NCBI GenBank assembly: GCA_946413655.1
Contig: CAMKLO010000013.1
Location: 1-64,000 of the forward strand
Source: an uncultured Fibrobacter sp.
Lineage (GTDB): Bacteria; Fibrobacterota; Fibrobacteria; Fibrobacterales; Fibrobacteraceae
Reading direction: 5' to 3'
DNA: 64,000 bases
Below, one piece after another: positions 45,382-54,889 of the stretch. The translations under genes and the position numbers were made by a program. A model generated the notes under the pieces. It did no database searches and was not told the DNA's origin. It was given only the letters and a program-made list of their open reading frames with translations. Position 1 is the first letter of the stretch. Each line of letters opens with the position of its first letter.

Positions 45382-46086
45382 CTAGTCTTCAGAAAACGTG
45401 AACGGCACCGTAACTGTAGTTCGACCGTATTCGCCGCCTTCAAATTTCCATTGTTTTATATCATCCAGAATCGCCTTTTCAAATTCTGGATATTCCGTAG
45501 TCGCCTCAATGATTTTGGCGTTTTCCACATCGCCATTAGAAAGTATCGACCACTTCACAGTAACTTTGCCATCAAAGGAATCTTTACCGCTATAATAACG
45601 TTCCTTTAAATAATGGTTGTAAATAGGTTTCAACCGCTGCGGAGTATTTATGCGAATTACATTCATAATTTGACTTGACGAGCGAGCCTGGGTAACAGTC
45701 ACCCCCTCAGCAGATAATCTGATATCAATTCTGGCCTTGAGCGTGTTGTAATAGATTAGAGGACATTTCAACTGGCCAAGCTTTTCCTGAACCTCTTTTT
45801 CAAGTTCTGGATAATTGACTGACGAAGTGTCAATGAGAACACTATCTATACCGCCATCCTGACGCACCGTCATCGTCACACCGATTAAACCGGTAAGTCC
45901 ATGACGTTTTAAAATATACTTGTCATAAATCGGGAGCACCTGTTCTTTTACACAACCAATAAATGCAACGTTTGAACGTTTCTTAGACAGACTTATTCCA
46001 TCAAACGTTTCTGTAGATACGTGAGGCGTCTTAGGCGCGCAAGCCACAAACATTGCAGCAATGATAAAAAATCCAATCCATTTCAT
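45382..46086 (-). CDS. Lipoprotein with two TonB/AgmX C-terminal-like domains
   Basis: Signal WIGFFIIAAMFVAC at the N-terminus gives a lipoprotein. Two similar modules follow (about 40-130 and 140-234), each with a helix (PIYDKYILKRHGLTG; PIYNHYLKERYYSGK) then strands (GLIGVTMTVRQDGGIDSVLI; GKVTVKWSILSNGDVENAKII) and a helix ending in LKCPLI or IKQWKFEGG. This is the pattern of TonB/AgmX/PglI C-terminal energy-transducer domains. Here it is lipid-anchored rather than TM-anchored. AAAGG lies upstream of the two possible ATGs (46095 and 46086); 46086 gives the better spacing. Confidence 0.7.
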   Translation of the reverse strand: MKWIGFFIIAAMFVACAPKTPHVSTETFDGISLSKKRSNVAFIGCVKEQVLPIYDKYILKRHGLTGLIGVTMTVRQDGGIDSVLIDTSSVNYPELEKEVQEKLGQLKCPLIYYNTLKARIDIRLSAEGVTVTQARSSSQIMNVIRINTPQRLKPIYNHYLKERYYSGKDSFDGKVTVKWSILSNGDVENAKIIEATTEYPEFEKAILDDIKQWKFEGGEYGRTTVTVPFTFSED

Positions 46087-46130
46087 AAATTTCATACCTT
46101 TATACGAAATATAATAAAAGCCTATTATTG

Positions 46131-46289
46131 CATTGGAACCTATCGGTCCCCCGGCTCGGTAGTTCGACAAAAGGTCACTGAGCTGGTATGCTGAGCTTGC
46201 CGAAGCACTGCCGAAGTGCACCAACCTTAATTCGGGGCTAAAGACATTAATGGCTTCGCATTTGAATAAAGCTCCCTCCAGGATGACAG
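46131..46289. repeat. Dispersed long-form intergenic repeat carrying a second repeat as an insert
   Basis: Outer parts match 42940-43017 (CCCCCGGCTCGG, GGGGCTAAAGAC, GGCTTCGCA, GGATGACA). At 46160-46233 a 74-base insert carries CTGAGCTTGCCGAAG-CACTGCCGAAG, related to the polA linker insert. This covers most of the 343-base gap between 46087 and 46429. Confidence 0.6.
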
Positions 46290-46306
46290 AGAAACAGTGT
46301 AGCCGA

Positions 46307-46355
46307 TTCCTACTGTTTACTGCCTACCGTCTACTTCCTACTGTCTACCACATAC
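46307..46355. repeat. Heptamer array (NNNCTAC)
   Basis: Seven units of period 7: TTCCTAC, TGTTTAC, TGCCTAC, CGTCTAC, TTCCTAC, TGTCTAC, CACATAC. Read on the minus strand it is the TAGNNNN type, but no gene end lies at this copy. Confidence 0.75.
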
Positions 46356-46429
46356 ACCCACATAGCATAAAAATAGACTTTAAACTTTTTAGGAACTTTT
46401 TAAATTTGGGAGTAGAAAAAGAGGATTTC

Positions 46430-47590
46430 ATGTTTTTTGAACAAGCCATCGCTCACAACCTCCCGAATTACACGAAGGAATCCGATTCCGCCTACGGCGA
46501 GACGCTCGCTCCGCTCGAATACAAGGACGAGCTCAAGGTCAAGAACGCCGCCATCCGCGAATTTTGGGAAGTGAACCGCCTTGCTCGCGGCCCGCAGCCG
46601 ATTGTGGCTAGCCCCATGCCGCGCAATTACCGCACCACGTCCAAACGCCAAGTCGAAATGAAGCCGGGTGATTTGCGGTTTAACGAATACGATAGCATCT
46701 TGGAGCCCGAAGAGCACAACGCGATTTACCGCCTGCTGTTCGACAAGCTCATTACGCCGGCGTACAAGCCGCTCGCCTACGCGCTCAACTGGATTATCAT
46801 CCGCGGCACGTACAAGTACCGCGTCGTGATTTTCAACGTGAAAAAGCTGGACGCAAGCATCGTCCGCAAGTTGAAACAAATTGCAGAAGTTTTGCAGCAG
46901 TGCCCGTACCACGTGACGGCGGCACACACTTACGTCGATACGACAGAGTCCAATTACTATCTCGAAGCAAAGCGCCCGACAGATACGCTAAACTTCAAGC
47001 AGCTTTACGGCCCGCGCGAACTTTCGCTGGACCTCGGCCATTTCAGGCTCAAGTATCCGGTGACGGGTTTCAGCCAGATTAACGAAAGCCAAATCCATAA
47101 CCTCATCAAGTCCGCAAGCCGCTTGCTCGGTCTTGAAAAGGGCGACCACTTCTTGGATCTTTACTGCGGTTACGGCCTCTTCAGCTTTGCCCTCGGCGAA
47201 GCCGCCAAGTCCGTACTCGGTGTAGAATGGGAAGGTCCGTCCATCGACTGCGCGAAGGCTTCCGCAAGATTCTTGAAAAAGAACTACAAGTTCATTGCAG
47301 GCAAAATTGACGAGACGTTTGTGCAAATGAGACTCCCGCGACCGATTCCTGGCGAACCGGAACGCATTTTGCTCGACCCGCCGCGCAAGGGAACTGAACC
47401 CGGCGTGATTCGTGCGCTTGCTTTGCGAAAGCCCGTCCGCGTGCTGCACATTTTCTGCGGCACCGACGAAATCCCGGATGCACTCACCGAATGGGAACGT
47501 TTTGGCTACCGCGTCAAGGAAGTGCTTCCGCTTGACCTATTCCCGGGCACACCGCACCTCGAAACGCTCGTGGCACTTGAGAGAAAGTGA
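46430..47590 (+). CDS. TrmA/RlmD-type SAM-dependent RNA methyltransferase
   Basis: 386 residues. The C-terminal Rossmann domain has DHFLDLYCGYGLFSFALGEAA (SAM motif), VEWEGPSIDCAKASA, LLDPPRKGTEPGVIRAL and LDLFPGTPHLETLVALER, the order seen in m5U methyltransferases of tRNA and rRNA. FSQINESQIHNLI precedes it. The usual catalytic SCNP is replaced by HIFCGTDEIP, which keeps a Cys. There is no N-terminal TRAM domain or 4Fe-4S Cys set. The ATG at 46430 follows GAGGATTTC; the frame is open further upstream into repeat DNA but that part is not protein-like. Which uridine it modifies is unclear. Confidence 0.82.
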   Translation: MFFEQAIAHNLPNYTKESDSAYGETLAPLEYKDELKVKNAAIREFWEVNRLARGPQPIVASPMPRNYRTTSKRQVEMKPGDLRFNEYDSILEPEEHNAIYRLLFDKLITPAYKPLAYALNWIIIRGTYKYRVVIFNVKKLDASIVRKLKQIAEVLQQCPYHVTAAHTYVDTTESNYYLEAKRPTDTLNFKQLYGPRELSLDLGHFRLKYPVTGFSQINESQIHNLIKSASRLLGLEKGDHFLDLYCGYGLFSFALGEAAKSVLGVEWEGPSIDCAKASARFLKKNYKFIAGKIDETFVQMRLPRPIPGEPERILLDPPRKGTEPGVIRALALRKPVRVLHIFCGTDEIPDALTEWERFGYRVKEVLPLDLFPGTPHLETLVALERK

Positions 47591-47598
47591 CACGACGT

Positions 47599-47621
47599 GT
47601 CATCCTGAGCGAAGTCGAAGA
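47599..47621. repeat. Dispersed CTGAGCGAAGTCGAAG repeat
   Basis: GTCATCCTGAGC-GAAGTCGAAGA, the inverse of the GGATGAC tail joined to the GAAGTCGAAG motif found in the polA linker. Confidence 0.5.
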
Positions 47622-47709
47622 CAACTCAGAAGGCGAGAGTTGCGCCCATGCTTGCATGGGCATAACTGAGCCAAAGAGTTGGGGCTTTGCCCCATCCAGC
47701 TAAGGTAAC

Positions 47710-50456
47710 TTATTTCAACTTTTTCAAGAAGGCATCTAGTCTCTCGGAAAATCTAGCGGCCCCCAAATAACTCACATGGTTGGCATTGTAGGCCATCTCG
47801 TCTGTATAGTCGTGATGGCCATTTTTATATTCATCAAAAACAACAATTCCCATATTTTTCACATCATCAATAATCTTGAGCGCCACCTCCCAACTCGGGC
47901 CAAACGGGTCAAACGCATCCGTATCTTTATACTTCGGATTGCGCGGAGGAATTGCGGCAACAAGCTTTACGCCTATTGAATCCGTAAAACTCTTTAGCGA
48001 CTTGATTACCTTAAGACAGCCCTGTAAAGCCGGCGATTCATAAGGCAACAAAGAAATATCGACATTCACAACAGGCACGCCCCATTCGCCCTCCGGCAAA
48101 AGGAACGTTCCTTTAAGATACTGCTGTCCTAGCAAGACCAGAGGGAACTGCTGATCCTGACTGAGCGCCGCAATTTCTCGCCTCGTCGATTCAGACAAAT
48201 GATTTTCATCATAAAGCACACCGGGTGAACTTTTAATAATGTATCCTGCCATGTCTTGATAATTTCTGAAAAGAAGTCCAGGCGAAACCTCAATCACAAT
48301 AAACTTAATTTTCGGCATATACGGAATAATATAATGGCGTATCAAATAATCGAACAAATGAATATCCGTTAAAGATATACCCATATTTAACGTTTTGAAA
48401 GACTTAATCGAATCTTCGATGACTGCATCCAAGAGCATCGAACTTCCAAAAGTAGCAACCTCTGCATTGTCATTTTTTTGCCAAAAAGACTGCATTTTCA
48501 TTCCCAATTCCACATTTGCAAACGGGAATAGAGTCTCAGCCCTGCTATCATAATAAGAGCCTGCACTATCCAAATCAACAGTAGGCTTCGGATGATTTTT
48601 ACCATTCTGCCATACCCACAAACAAGGGTGCCACAATTCCTCGCCCTCGACAAGCGGGAAAACATCACCATACAGCAACGTCACAAGCGCAATTTGACGA
48701 TGAACGCCATTGTAATCCGTAAGAGAAGTCACAATCAAATTACTCGGCTCATCTTTTAACATTCCCACAGCCCATTCCGTATGGTCAAACGTGTATTTCT
48801 CAGGAGATGCCACTGAGTTCGTCAAACGTCCTGTACTGTCCGCAACAAGAATTCGTTCATGAACACCATAATTCATGCCCGCAAATTCACGTCCAAGAGA
48901 TCCGCCAAAATCAAGGAACAACGTTCGCTTGGTCCCATCCTTCGTCAAAGATGCATTGCAAGCCTGTTCGCTATTGTACCAAACTACATCTGTATTCTTA
49001 TCCGAATTTGCCAAATGTGCCCGCAATAGCGGTGATGACGAAATTCCAAAACTGTTGTCGTTCTCGACACCGCCATGATACGCTCCGTCAAACAATTTTT
49101 CAGGTGTCCCAAATTTACCGTTAGAGAACTTGACTTGCCATGTACTTTCTTTCAAGAACGATTCGCTTTTATTGCTCGCCGCCGAAGACACATACACAAT
49201 CACCGTATCGCCATTCGGATTCACTCGCCAGCGCGGAATCGCAGCATTTTCTACCGGCAACTTCACCAAGTTGCTTCCCGACTCGTTCAAATCGCGAACG
49301 TAAACGGAAGACTCTTTCAAGACGCCTTCCATCGATGTGCAAAACGCCACGTGCTTACCATCGGGAGAAATATCAGGATGGTAGGAATCTATTTTGTCTT
49401 CAATTTCTACAACTTTTGCGTTTTTTGCAAAATCCACATAAACAAGATTACCGCTCGCATCGTTTCGGAACACAAGCTTGGCATGATAGGAATCCGTCAA
49501 TTGACGCAATTCAGACGCACTGATCAACGGCGTAATCGCAGTAGACGCTATATTACCGTCATCTGTAAACCATGTTGCTTCAGGAATCGAGCTACTCACA
49601 AGACGGAACCCGATGTAATCCCCTTTTGTCGAACTCAAGATAGGGTAAGTATCGCCTCTGCTGTACAAGAACATCGACATCGGAGAACTTAGATAGCTTC
49701 CGCCCTTCACCACGCACGAACCAATCGCATCTCCATCAACCGAACCGACAAAATCTTTGACAACGGTATCCTTGAAAGACGCATAACGATCGTTCACAAA
49801 TTCAAGCATATTTCCAGCCAAATCGCAAAATTCATTTTTCGATTCGCCTAAAGAACAAACTTTATGAGCCACATTTTTCGAATTCGTGCCATTCCAACTC
49901 TGCACTGGATTCCATTTTATTGACGATGCAAAAATCCATTCCGCCTCCGTCGGCAATCTAAAACCATTCGCCTGCGGATTAAATTTAAAGCCATCATCTT
50001 AATACAATGTTTCTCCGAATCAAATTCGGCAGAAGAATATTCATAAGATGAATCAAGCCCTTTTTCGTTGCTTAAGGCATTCGCATATAACACAGCATCG
50101 TAAAAAGTTACATTTGCAGCAGGCAAAGAATCTTCCTTGCACGCGACTTTCACTCCAGACACATCACGCATAACATCGTTGAATCTTTTACAAATAACTT
50201 CGTGACGATCCATGTAAAAGTCATAGGAAAATTCAACATCCATCTTCGGGCGTTCTAGCATTTTTGCCATAATATCATTTGTTCCAAGCGAAGCCTTTTT
50301 CCCCGTCGCTTGAACAACGAACATTCCCTCAAACGTACCATCACGTATAACCGGAGCTAAAGCATACCCCCCACCGGAATGGCTATCATCCGAGCACGAA
50401 ATGTTCCCCATAGCTATCAATAAGAACAGCCAAAAAAAATGGTGTATATTTTTCAT
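47710..50456 (-). pseudogene. TIGR02171-like lipoprotein with formylglycine-enzyme, beta-propeller and SGNH-like parts; frameshifted
   Basis: Two overlapping frames make one protein of about 910 residues. Frame one (50456 to about 50000) has a lipoprotein signal ending NISC and the start of a sulfatase-modifying-factor (FGE) domain. Frame two resumes at DDGFKFNPQANGFRLPTEAEWIF and continues CDLAGNMLEFVNDRY and GGSYLSSP...GFRLVSS. Next come WD40/TolB-like strands (DISPDGKHVAFCTS) and a C-terminal region with TFGSSMLLDAVIEDS that looks SGNH-like. A single missing base near 49998-50001 (AAGATGATGG where AAGGATGATGG would restore the frame) separates the halves. Size and makeup match the Fibrobacter TIGR02171 paralogous family. 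Sequencing error or real decay cannot be told apart here. Confidence 0.7.
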
Positions 50457-50592
50457 ATCATAAATATACTAATTTTCATTATGCCAAAGATTGAAATTCC
50501 ATAACAACCAATTCCCATTAGAATTATTGCGCCTCGAAAACTGATCCATAATTATTCATGAAAGATTCTATCTTTTAAGGGGGTATTTAAAT

Positions 50593-51777
50593 ATGGCTAC
50601 ATCAAACGAAAAACCGGCACTCTGGACACGAAATTTTACGACATGCGCCGCGGCAAACTTTTTGCTATTCTTTAGCTTTTACCAATTATTACCGATTCTT
50701 CCGCTGTACATCATCGAAAAATTCCAAACAGATAATGCAACCGCAGGCATCATCATTTCGCTTTACACGATTGGCGCGCTCGCATGCAGACCATTCGCAG
50801 GATTTCTTGTGGATACGTTCAGCCGCAAACCGCTATACTTTTGGACCTTTTTTGCATTCACGTTATGCTTTTTAGGCTACAAGACCGTAGGGCTTTTACC
50901 TATCCTCGCGGTAGTGCGTTTTGCACACGGGCTTTTCTTTGGCATTTCGACAACAGCAAGCAATACCGTTGCCATTGACGCTCTACCCGCAAGTCGCCGA
51001 GGCGAAGGCATCGGGTACTTCGGGATTAGCGTGAATTTAGCCTTCGCCACCGGTCCCATGACCGGCATGTTTCTTTACGAAGCATTCGGCGACAACATCG
51101 TTTTCGCCATTTCTACCGCTCTTTGCATTATCGGGCTTGTGCTTGTGCAAACACTCAAAGTGAAGCCCCGCGAAAAGAAACAAAGCGCACCGCTTTCGCT
51201 TGACCGATTCTTCCTTACCCGCGCGGTTCCGCAATTTGCAAACTTCATTTTCGTTGGATTCGCCTACGGCCCCGTCACAAACTACATCGCCATTTATGCA
51301 AACGAGCTAGGCATCAGCGGCACAGGATGGTTTTATGCGCTTATTGCTACAGGGCTCATCATGAACCGCATCATGACCGGACGACTCATCGATCGCGGCT
51401 ATTTGATCCACCTTGTCGGCATAGGCATGACGCTGAACGTTATCGCCTACTTCATCCTTGCCTTTAGCCACGGTCCCATAACATTTTTCTTGTCCGCATT
51501 CCTCATCGGCACAAGCCTCGGACTCATCTTCCCCGGCTACCAGACCATGTGCGTAAACCTCGCCCGCCACGACCAACGCGGTACCGCAAACAGCACGTAC
51601 CTTAGCGGCTGGGACATCGGCATTGGAGCCGGAATTCTCGTGGGAGGAGCCATGGCAAACCACTTCGGCATGCACCGTCCCGTATTTCTCGCATGCGCCA
51701 TAGCGCTAGTAATTGCAGACATCCTGTATTTCACATGGACATCGCGACATTACCTTAAAAACAAACTGGAAGGGTGA
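50593..51777 (+). CDS. Major facilitator superfamily transporter
   Basis: 394 residues with 12 predicted spans. The MFS loop signature appears as GFLVDTFSRKPLYFWTFFAF (loop 2-3), and a second one as GRLIDRGYLIHLVGIGM (loop 8-9). VRFAHGLFFGISTTASNTVAID and PASRRGEGIGYFGISVNLAFATGPMTG resemble the drug/sugar efflux branch. AAGGGGGT is 8 bases before the ATG. The substrate cannot be inferred. The diguanylate cyclase gene on the other strand ends 3 bases past its stop. Confidence 0.85.
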   Translation: MATSNEKPALWTRNFTTCAAANFLLFFSFYQLLPILPLYIIEKFQTDNATAGIIISLYTIGALACRPFAGFLVDTFSRKPLYFWTFFAFTLCFLGYKTVGLLPILAVVRFAHGLFFGISTTASNTVAIDALPASRRGEGIGYFGISVNLAFATGPMTGMFLYEAFGDNIVFAISTALCIIGLVLVQTLKVKPREKKQSAPLSLDRFFLTRAVPQFANFIFVGFAYGPVTNYIAIYANELGISGTGWFYALIATGLIMNRIMTGRLIDRGYLIHLVGIGMTLNVIAYFILAFSHGPITFFLSAFLIGTSLGLIFPGYQTMCVNLARHDQRGTANSTYLSGWDIGIGAGILVGGAMANHFGMHRPVFLACAIALVIADILYFTWTSRHYLKNKLEG

Positions 51778-51780
51778 TAA

Positions 51781-52914
51781 TTAACCAGCGCGTTTGTCTT
51801 CGTACATTTTTTTGTCGGCTTTCACGACGCATTCCTTAAAACTATTGATATCGCCGTTCCAACGAGCATAGCCCATGCTGGCCTCGATTGTGTAAGAAAG
51901 CGAGCCGCCCTTATCTGCAATAACTTCTTGCAAACAATCATGAATACGTTCAACCAGTTTTTCCGGAAAATCCGTCCGTGCAATCAACAAGAACTCGTCA
52001 CCGCCATAACGGCAAAGGAATATCGAAAAACTCACGCGTTCACAAGCCTTCTTTAACGCCTGCGAAACAAGGACAAGAGCCCTATCCCCTTCGATATGGC
52101 CGTAAGTATCGTTAATCTGTTTAAAGTGATCAATATCGACCATCAATATAAACGAATTTTTCAAGTCACGCACCTGATGTAAATAATGGTGCAGCCTGTT
52201 GCGATTGTTGAGCATTGTCAAGGAATCTGTCGAAATCAGCTGGTTCTGCAAATGCAAATAGACAAACAAAATAATAAATGTACACCAGAAACAAAATATT
52301 GGTGTCGTAAGAGCAAAGAAAACTTGCGCTCCGCCTGCAATAATGCAACCCGGCGTGTAGCTAGCAACAATCAAAAACGTCTTTATATTCGGACTATTTT
52401 GCATCGAGCATCCGCGAATAAGGCCACGAACCGTCGCCGACACAAAATAGACCACAGGGATAAACGCCAAGATAACATAATAGAAAAAGCGCGGCTCCAA
52501 ATTTTCTTCGAGCCAAAAACTTGGGGAAAACGTAAAAGACACAAGCAAGGCAAAAGCTTCAAGTACTATCGGAATTCGCAATTTCACCTCGAAATGATGA
52601 ATCTGCAAACGGGTCATCTCCGGGCGTGTACTGATTTCGGCAAACAAGAAACAACTATAGGCGACAATGGCTAAAATCACAGCGTTAAGGAAATTCACTG
52701 CAAGAACGCTAAACGTGTTTTTCGGTAAAACGCTATCGTTTACAAGCGCCCAAGCAGAATCATTCAAAAAATAAATGATGTGCCACAGCACCAATTTCTG
52801 GAAAAGAGAGTGTTGCATCTGTGGTGTCGGCAATTTTTTGATACTATAAAGCAACAGCATCAAAATGCAAGCGCACCCCACATTGACTTCCGCATAAAAA
52901 CCAAAAACACTCAT
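51781..52914 (-). CDS. Membrane diguanylate cyclase (GGDEF)
   Basis: About seven hydrophobic spans in residues 1-215, then a GGDEF domain: TDSLTMLNNRNRLHHYL, MVDIDHFKQINDTYGHIEGDRALV, RYGGDEFLLIAR and SMGYARWNGDINSFKECVVKADKKMYEDKRAG. The active-site motif is intact, so c-di-GMP synthesis is expected. The RxxD inhibitory site five residues before GGDEF is absent, so product feedback there is unlikely. The N-terminal membrane part is a sensor of unknown kind. No ribosome site is visible; TATATT lies 9 bases before the ATG. Confidence 0.88.
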   Translation of the reverse strand: MSVFGFYAEVNVGCACILMLLLYSIKKLPTPQMQHSLFQKLVLWHIIYFLNDSAWALVNDSVLPKNTFSVLAVNFLNAVILAIVAYSCFLFAEISTRPEMTRLQIHHFEVKLRIPIVLEAFALLVSFTFSPSFWLEENLEPRFFYYVILAFIPVVYFVSATVRGLIRGCSMQNSPNIKTFLIVASYTPGCIIAGGAQVFFALTTPIFCFWCTFIILFVYLHLQNQLISTDSLTMLNNRNRLHHYLHQVRDLKNSFILMVDIDHFKQINDTYGHIEGDRALVLVSQALKKACERVSFSIFLCRYGGDEFLLIARTDFPEKLVERIHDCLQEVIADKGGSLSYTIEASMGYARWNGDINSFKECVVKADKKMYEDKRAG

Positions 52915-53087
52915 AGTAACAAAAATATATTAATTCCGTAAAAACGAAAAAAAATGCTCGTATAATTCCTAAAACATAAAAAATTTCAACAAGACAACAA
53001 ACTGTTGCATATAGAACAAACATCAGCAAAATATGATTAAAAATCTTAGTTTTTGGTCAATTTTACAATATTTCGTTGCATCAAAAA

Positions 53088-53116
53088 TTGATTTTTCGTG
53101 TTTAAAAATATATATT
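53088..53116 (+). promoter_or_regulatory. Promoter of cassette 3 (near-leaderless)
   Basis: TTGATT (53088-53093), 17-bp spacer, TATATT (53111-53116), then 9 bases to the ATG at 53126. Same architecture as the two other TIGR02147 promoters. Confidence 0.75.
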
Positions 53117-53125
53117 AACAATTAA

Positions 53126-53956
53126 ATGAAACCGATTATTGAATATTCCGACTTCCGCAAGTACATGCGGGATTTCTACGAAGAACGCAAACTTCGCCAT
53201 GTTTTTTCGTGGCGTGAGTTTTCCAAAAACGCCGGATTCACATCATCTTCGTATATGAAGGTCGTCTGCGACGGTAAAAGCAACCTCAGCCGCATCGGCG
53301 TAGAACGCACCGGGCAAGCCATGGGACTAGTCGGTTTCGAAATGGATTACTTCAGGGCCATGGTCAAGTTCGGGCAAGAAACCGAAGACGAGAAAAAGAA
53401 AGCCGCCTACGCCGAAATGCTCGCCATTGCCAAGGAACACAAGGTCAGAGTCATCGAGGGCGACCTGTTTGATTTTTATGAGTCCTGGAAAAACCCCGTC
53501 TTGAGGGAGCTCGCCCCGCTAATGCCCGGAGCCACCCCCGGAGAACTCGCCAAGAAATGCTATCCGGAAATTTCCGCTTACGACGTCAAGCAATCGCTTG
53601 ATTTTTTGACGAAAGCGGGTTTCTTGAAAAAGACTGGCGAAAACACTTACGTTCAAAGCGAAACATCCATCAAGGGTTCCCCAGAAGCGACTCGACTCGC
53701 CATCCGTGAAATGCACCGCGAAATGGCAAAAATTGCAGCCTGTTCGCTAGACCTCGCCCGTGCAGAGCGCAACTTCAGCGGCATCACCATGGGCATTTCC
53801 AAGGATTCCTACGAACAAATCGTCAAGGAACTTGACGAATGCCGAAGAAAAATCGTAAGCATCGCAGCCGGCGATAAAAAAATCAACCAAGTTTATAGAT
53901 TAAATTTACAGTTGTTCCCGCTTACTCGAAACGCCAAGGAGAATAATAATGATTAA
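53126..53956 (+). CDS. TIGR02147 family protein (cassette 3, probable regulator)
   Basis: 276 residues, paralogue of 35363 and 38086: MKPIIEYSDFRKYMRDFYEERK at the start, WREFSKNAGFTSSSYMKVVCDGKSNLSR (putative helix-turn-helix), YESWKNPVLRELAPLMPGATPGELAKKC, SLDFLTKAGFLKKTGENTYVQ, FSGITMGISKDSYEQIVKELDECRRKI and QVYRLNLQLFPLTR near the end. No ribosome site; the -10 element is 9 bases upstream. Its last 8 bases overlap the lipoprotein gene. It lies on the opposite strand and about 15 kb from the other two copies. Confidence 0.85.
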   Translation: MKPIIEYSDFRKYMRDFYEERKLRHVFSWREFSKNAGFTSSSYMKVVCDGKSNLSRIGVERTGQAMGLVGFEMDYFRAMVKFGQETEDEKKKAAYAEMLAIAKEHKVRVIEGDLFDFYESWKNPVLRELAPLMPGATPGELAKKCYPEISAYDVKQSLDFLTKAGFLKKTGENTYVQSETSIKGSPEATRLAIREMHREMAKIAACSLDLARAERNFSGITMGISKDSYEQIVKELDECRRKIVSIAAGDKKINQVYRLNLQLFPLTRNAKENNND

Positions 53957-54869
53957 GTTATTTACAAAAATCTTTAGTTACAGTTTCTCCGCCATGGTGG
54001 CTTTTTGCGTAATCGCCTGCACATCTGACAACCCTAATTTTGTAGGAACAGCCGAAGAACCCAACCAGTTCGCCCAGGGTAATGGCGAATCCTCCTCTAC
54101 CAACATAGAATCATCAACATCAATCGCGGACTCGTCTGAAGAACAAAACCAGCATCTGCCGAATTCGTCTTCAAGCAAGAGGTCTCAGCATATGTCTTCA
54201 AGCAGGAGTCCACAACCCAAATCCGCAAGCACCGTTCCAGCCAGTTCAAATGCAAGCATTCCCTCCCCTCACGAAGGGAACTTTGGACATGCAGGCACCG
54301 ATCCATTCCGTGAACAAACTCTTGACTATTACCTCCAGAAATACAAGGTTCCCGGCGAGACCTTCGACGAAAACGTTCTCGCCTACAACAAGACTTTTGA
54401 AGGTTGTGACGCAACAAATGAAACTTGTTTCGAAAGCCCAGGCATTGCCGAGTTCAGGAAAATCGGATTGCATAAAGCAGCTACTCAAAAAGAGTTCAAC
54501 GAATTAAGTTTCATTTTCCCGACTGCAGCAAAATTCATGGGTGGTAGTTTACATGAAGTTGACGGTTGCCCGCTCTACGTGCTGAATATCAACGAGACCT
54601 CGCCTGCCGTACACATTCTCACAAAAATTACGAAGGACACCCTCACAGTCGCAACGTTCTACGACAACTGCGATTACGAGCGTCTTCCGTTTGACATGCA
54701 CGTCGGATTCCTATTCTCGTACTGCGGAGAACTTTCCGAAAAACCGGAAATCGTCATGACAAGCAAACTCAACGAAGCCATGACATCATGTGGCTCCGTC
54801 GATTACAAAGAGTACATCAGCAAAAAAATCCTGCCGGCAGCAACAACGATATCCCCAATACAAGATTAA
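53949..54869 (+). CDS. Cassette lipoprotein 3
   Basis: Lipoprotein signal ends CVIAC. The mature start TSDNPNFVGTAEEPNQFAQG carries the motif shared with cassette lipoproteins 1 and 2, then come Ser-rich segments to about residue 100. The rest (NFGHAGTDPFREQTLDYYLQKYKVPGETFDENVLAYN, then FPTAAKFMGGSLHEVDGCPLYVLNI and CDYERLPFDMHVGFLFSYCGEL) is not the two-sandwich layout of the other cassettes, and I recognise no family. AAGGAG seven bases before the ATG; 8-base overlap with the TIGR02147 gene, 20 bases before the next FISUMP gene. Confidence 0.78.
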   Translation: MIKLFTKIFSYSFSAMVAFCVIACTSDNPNFVGTAEEPNQFAQGNGESSSTNIESSTSIADSSEEQNQHLPNSSSSKRSQHMSSSRSPQPKSASTVPASSNASIPSPHEGNFGHAGTDPFREQTLDYYLQKYKVPGETFDENVLAYNKTFEGCDATNETCFESPGIAEFRKIGLHKAATQKEFNELSFIFPTAAKFMGGSLHEVDGCPLYVLNINETSPAVHILTKITKDTLTVATFYDNCDYERLPFDMHVGFLFSYCGELSEKPEIVMTSKLNEAMTSCGSVDYKEYISKKILPAATTISPIQD

Positions 54870-54889
54870 AGAAAAAAAGAGGAGGAATT

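Noticed and set aside
46250..46429. N-terminal extension of the RNA methyltransferase
   Set aside because: The in-frame upstream codons lie in dispersed repeats and a heptamer array; GAGGATTTC before the ATG at 46430 marks the real start.
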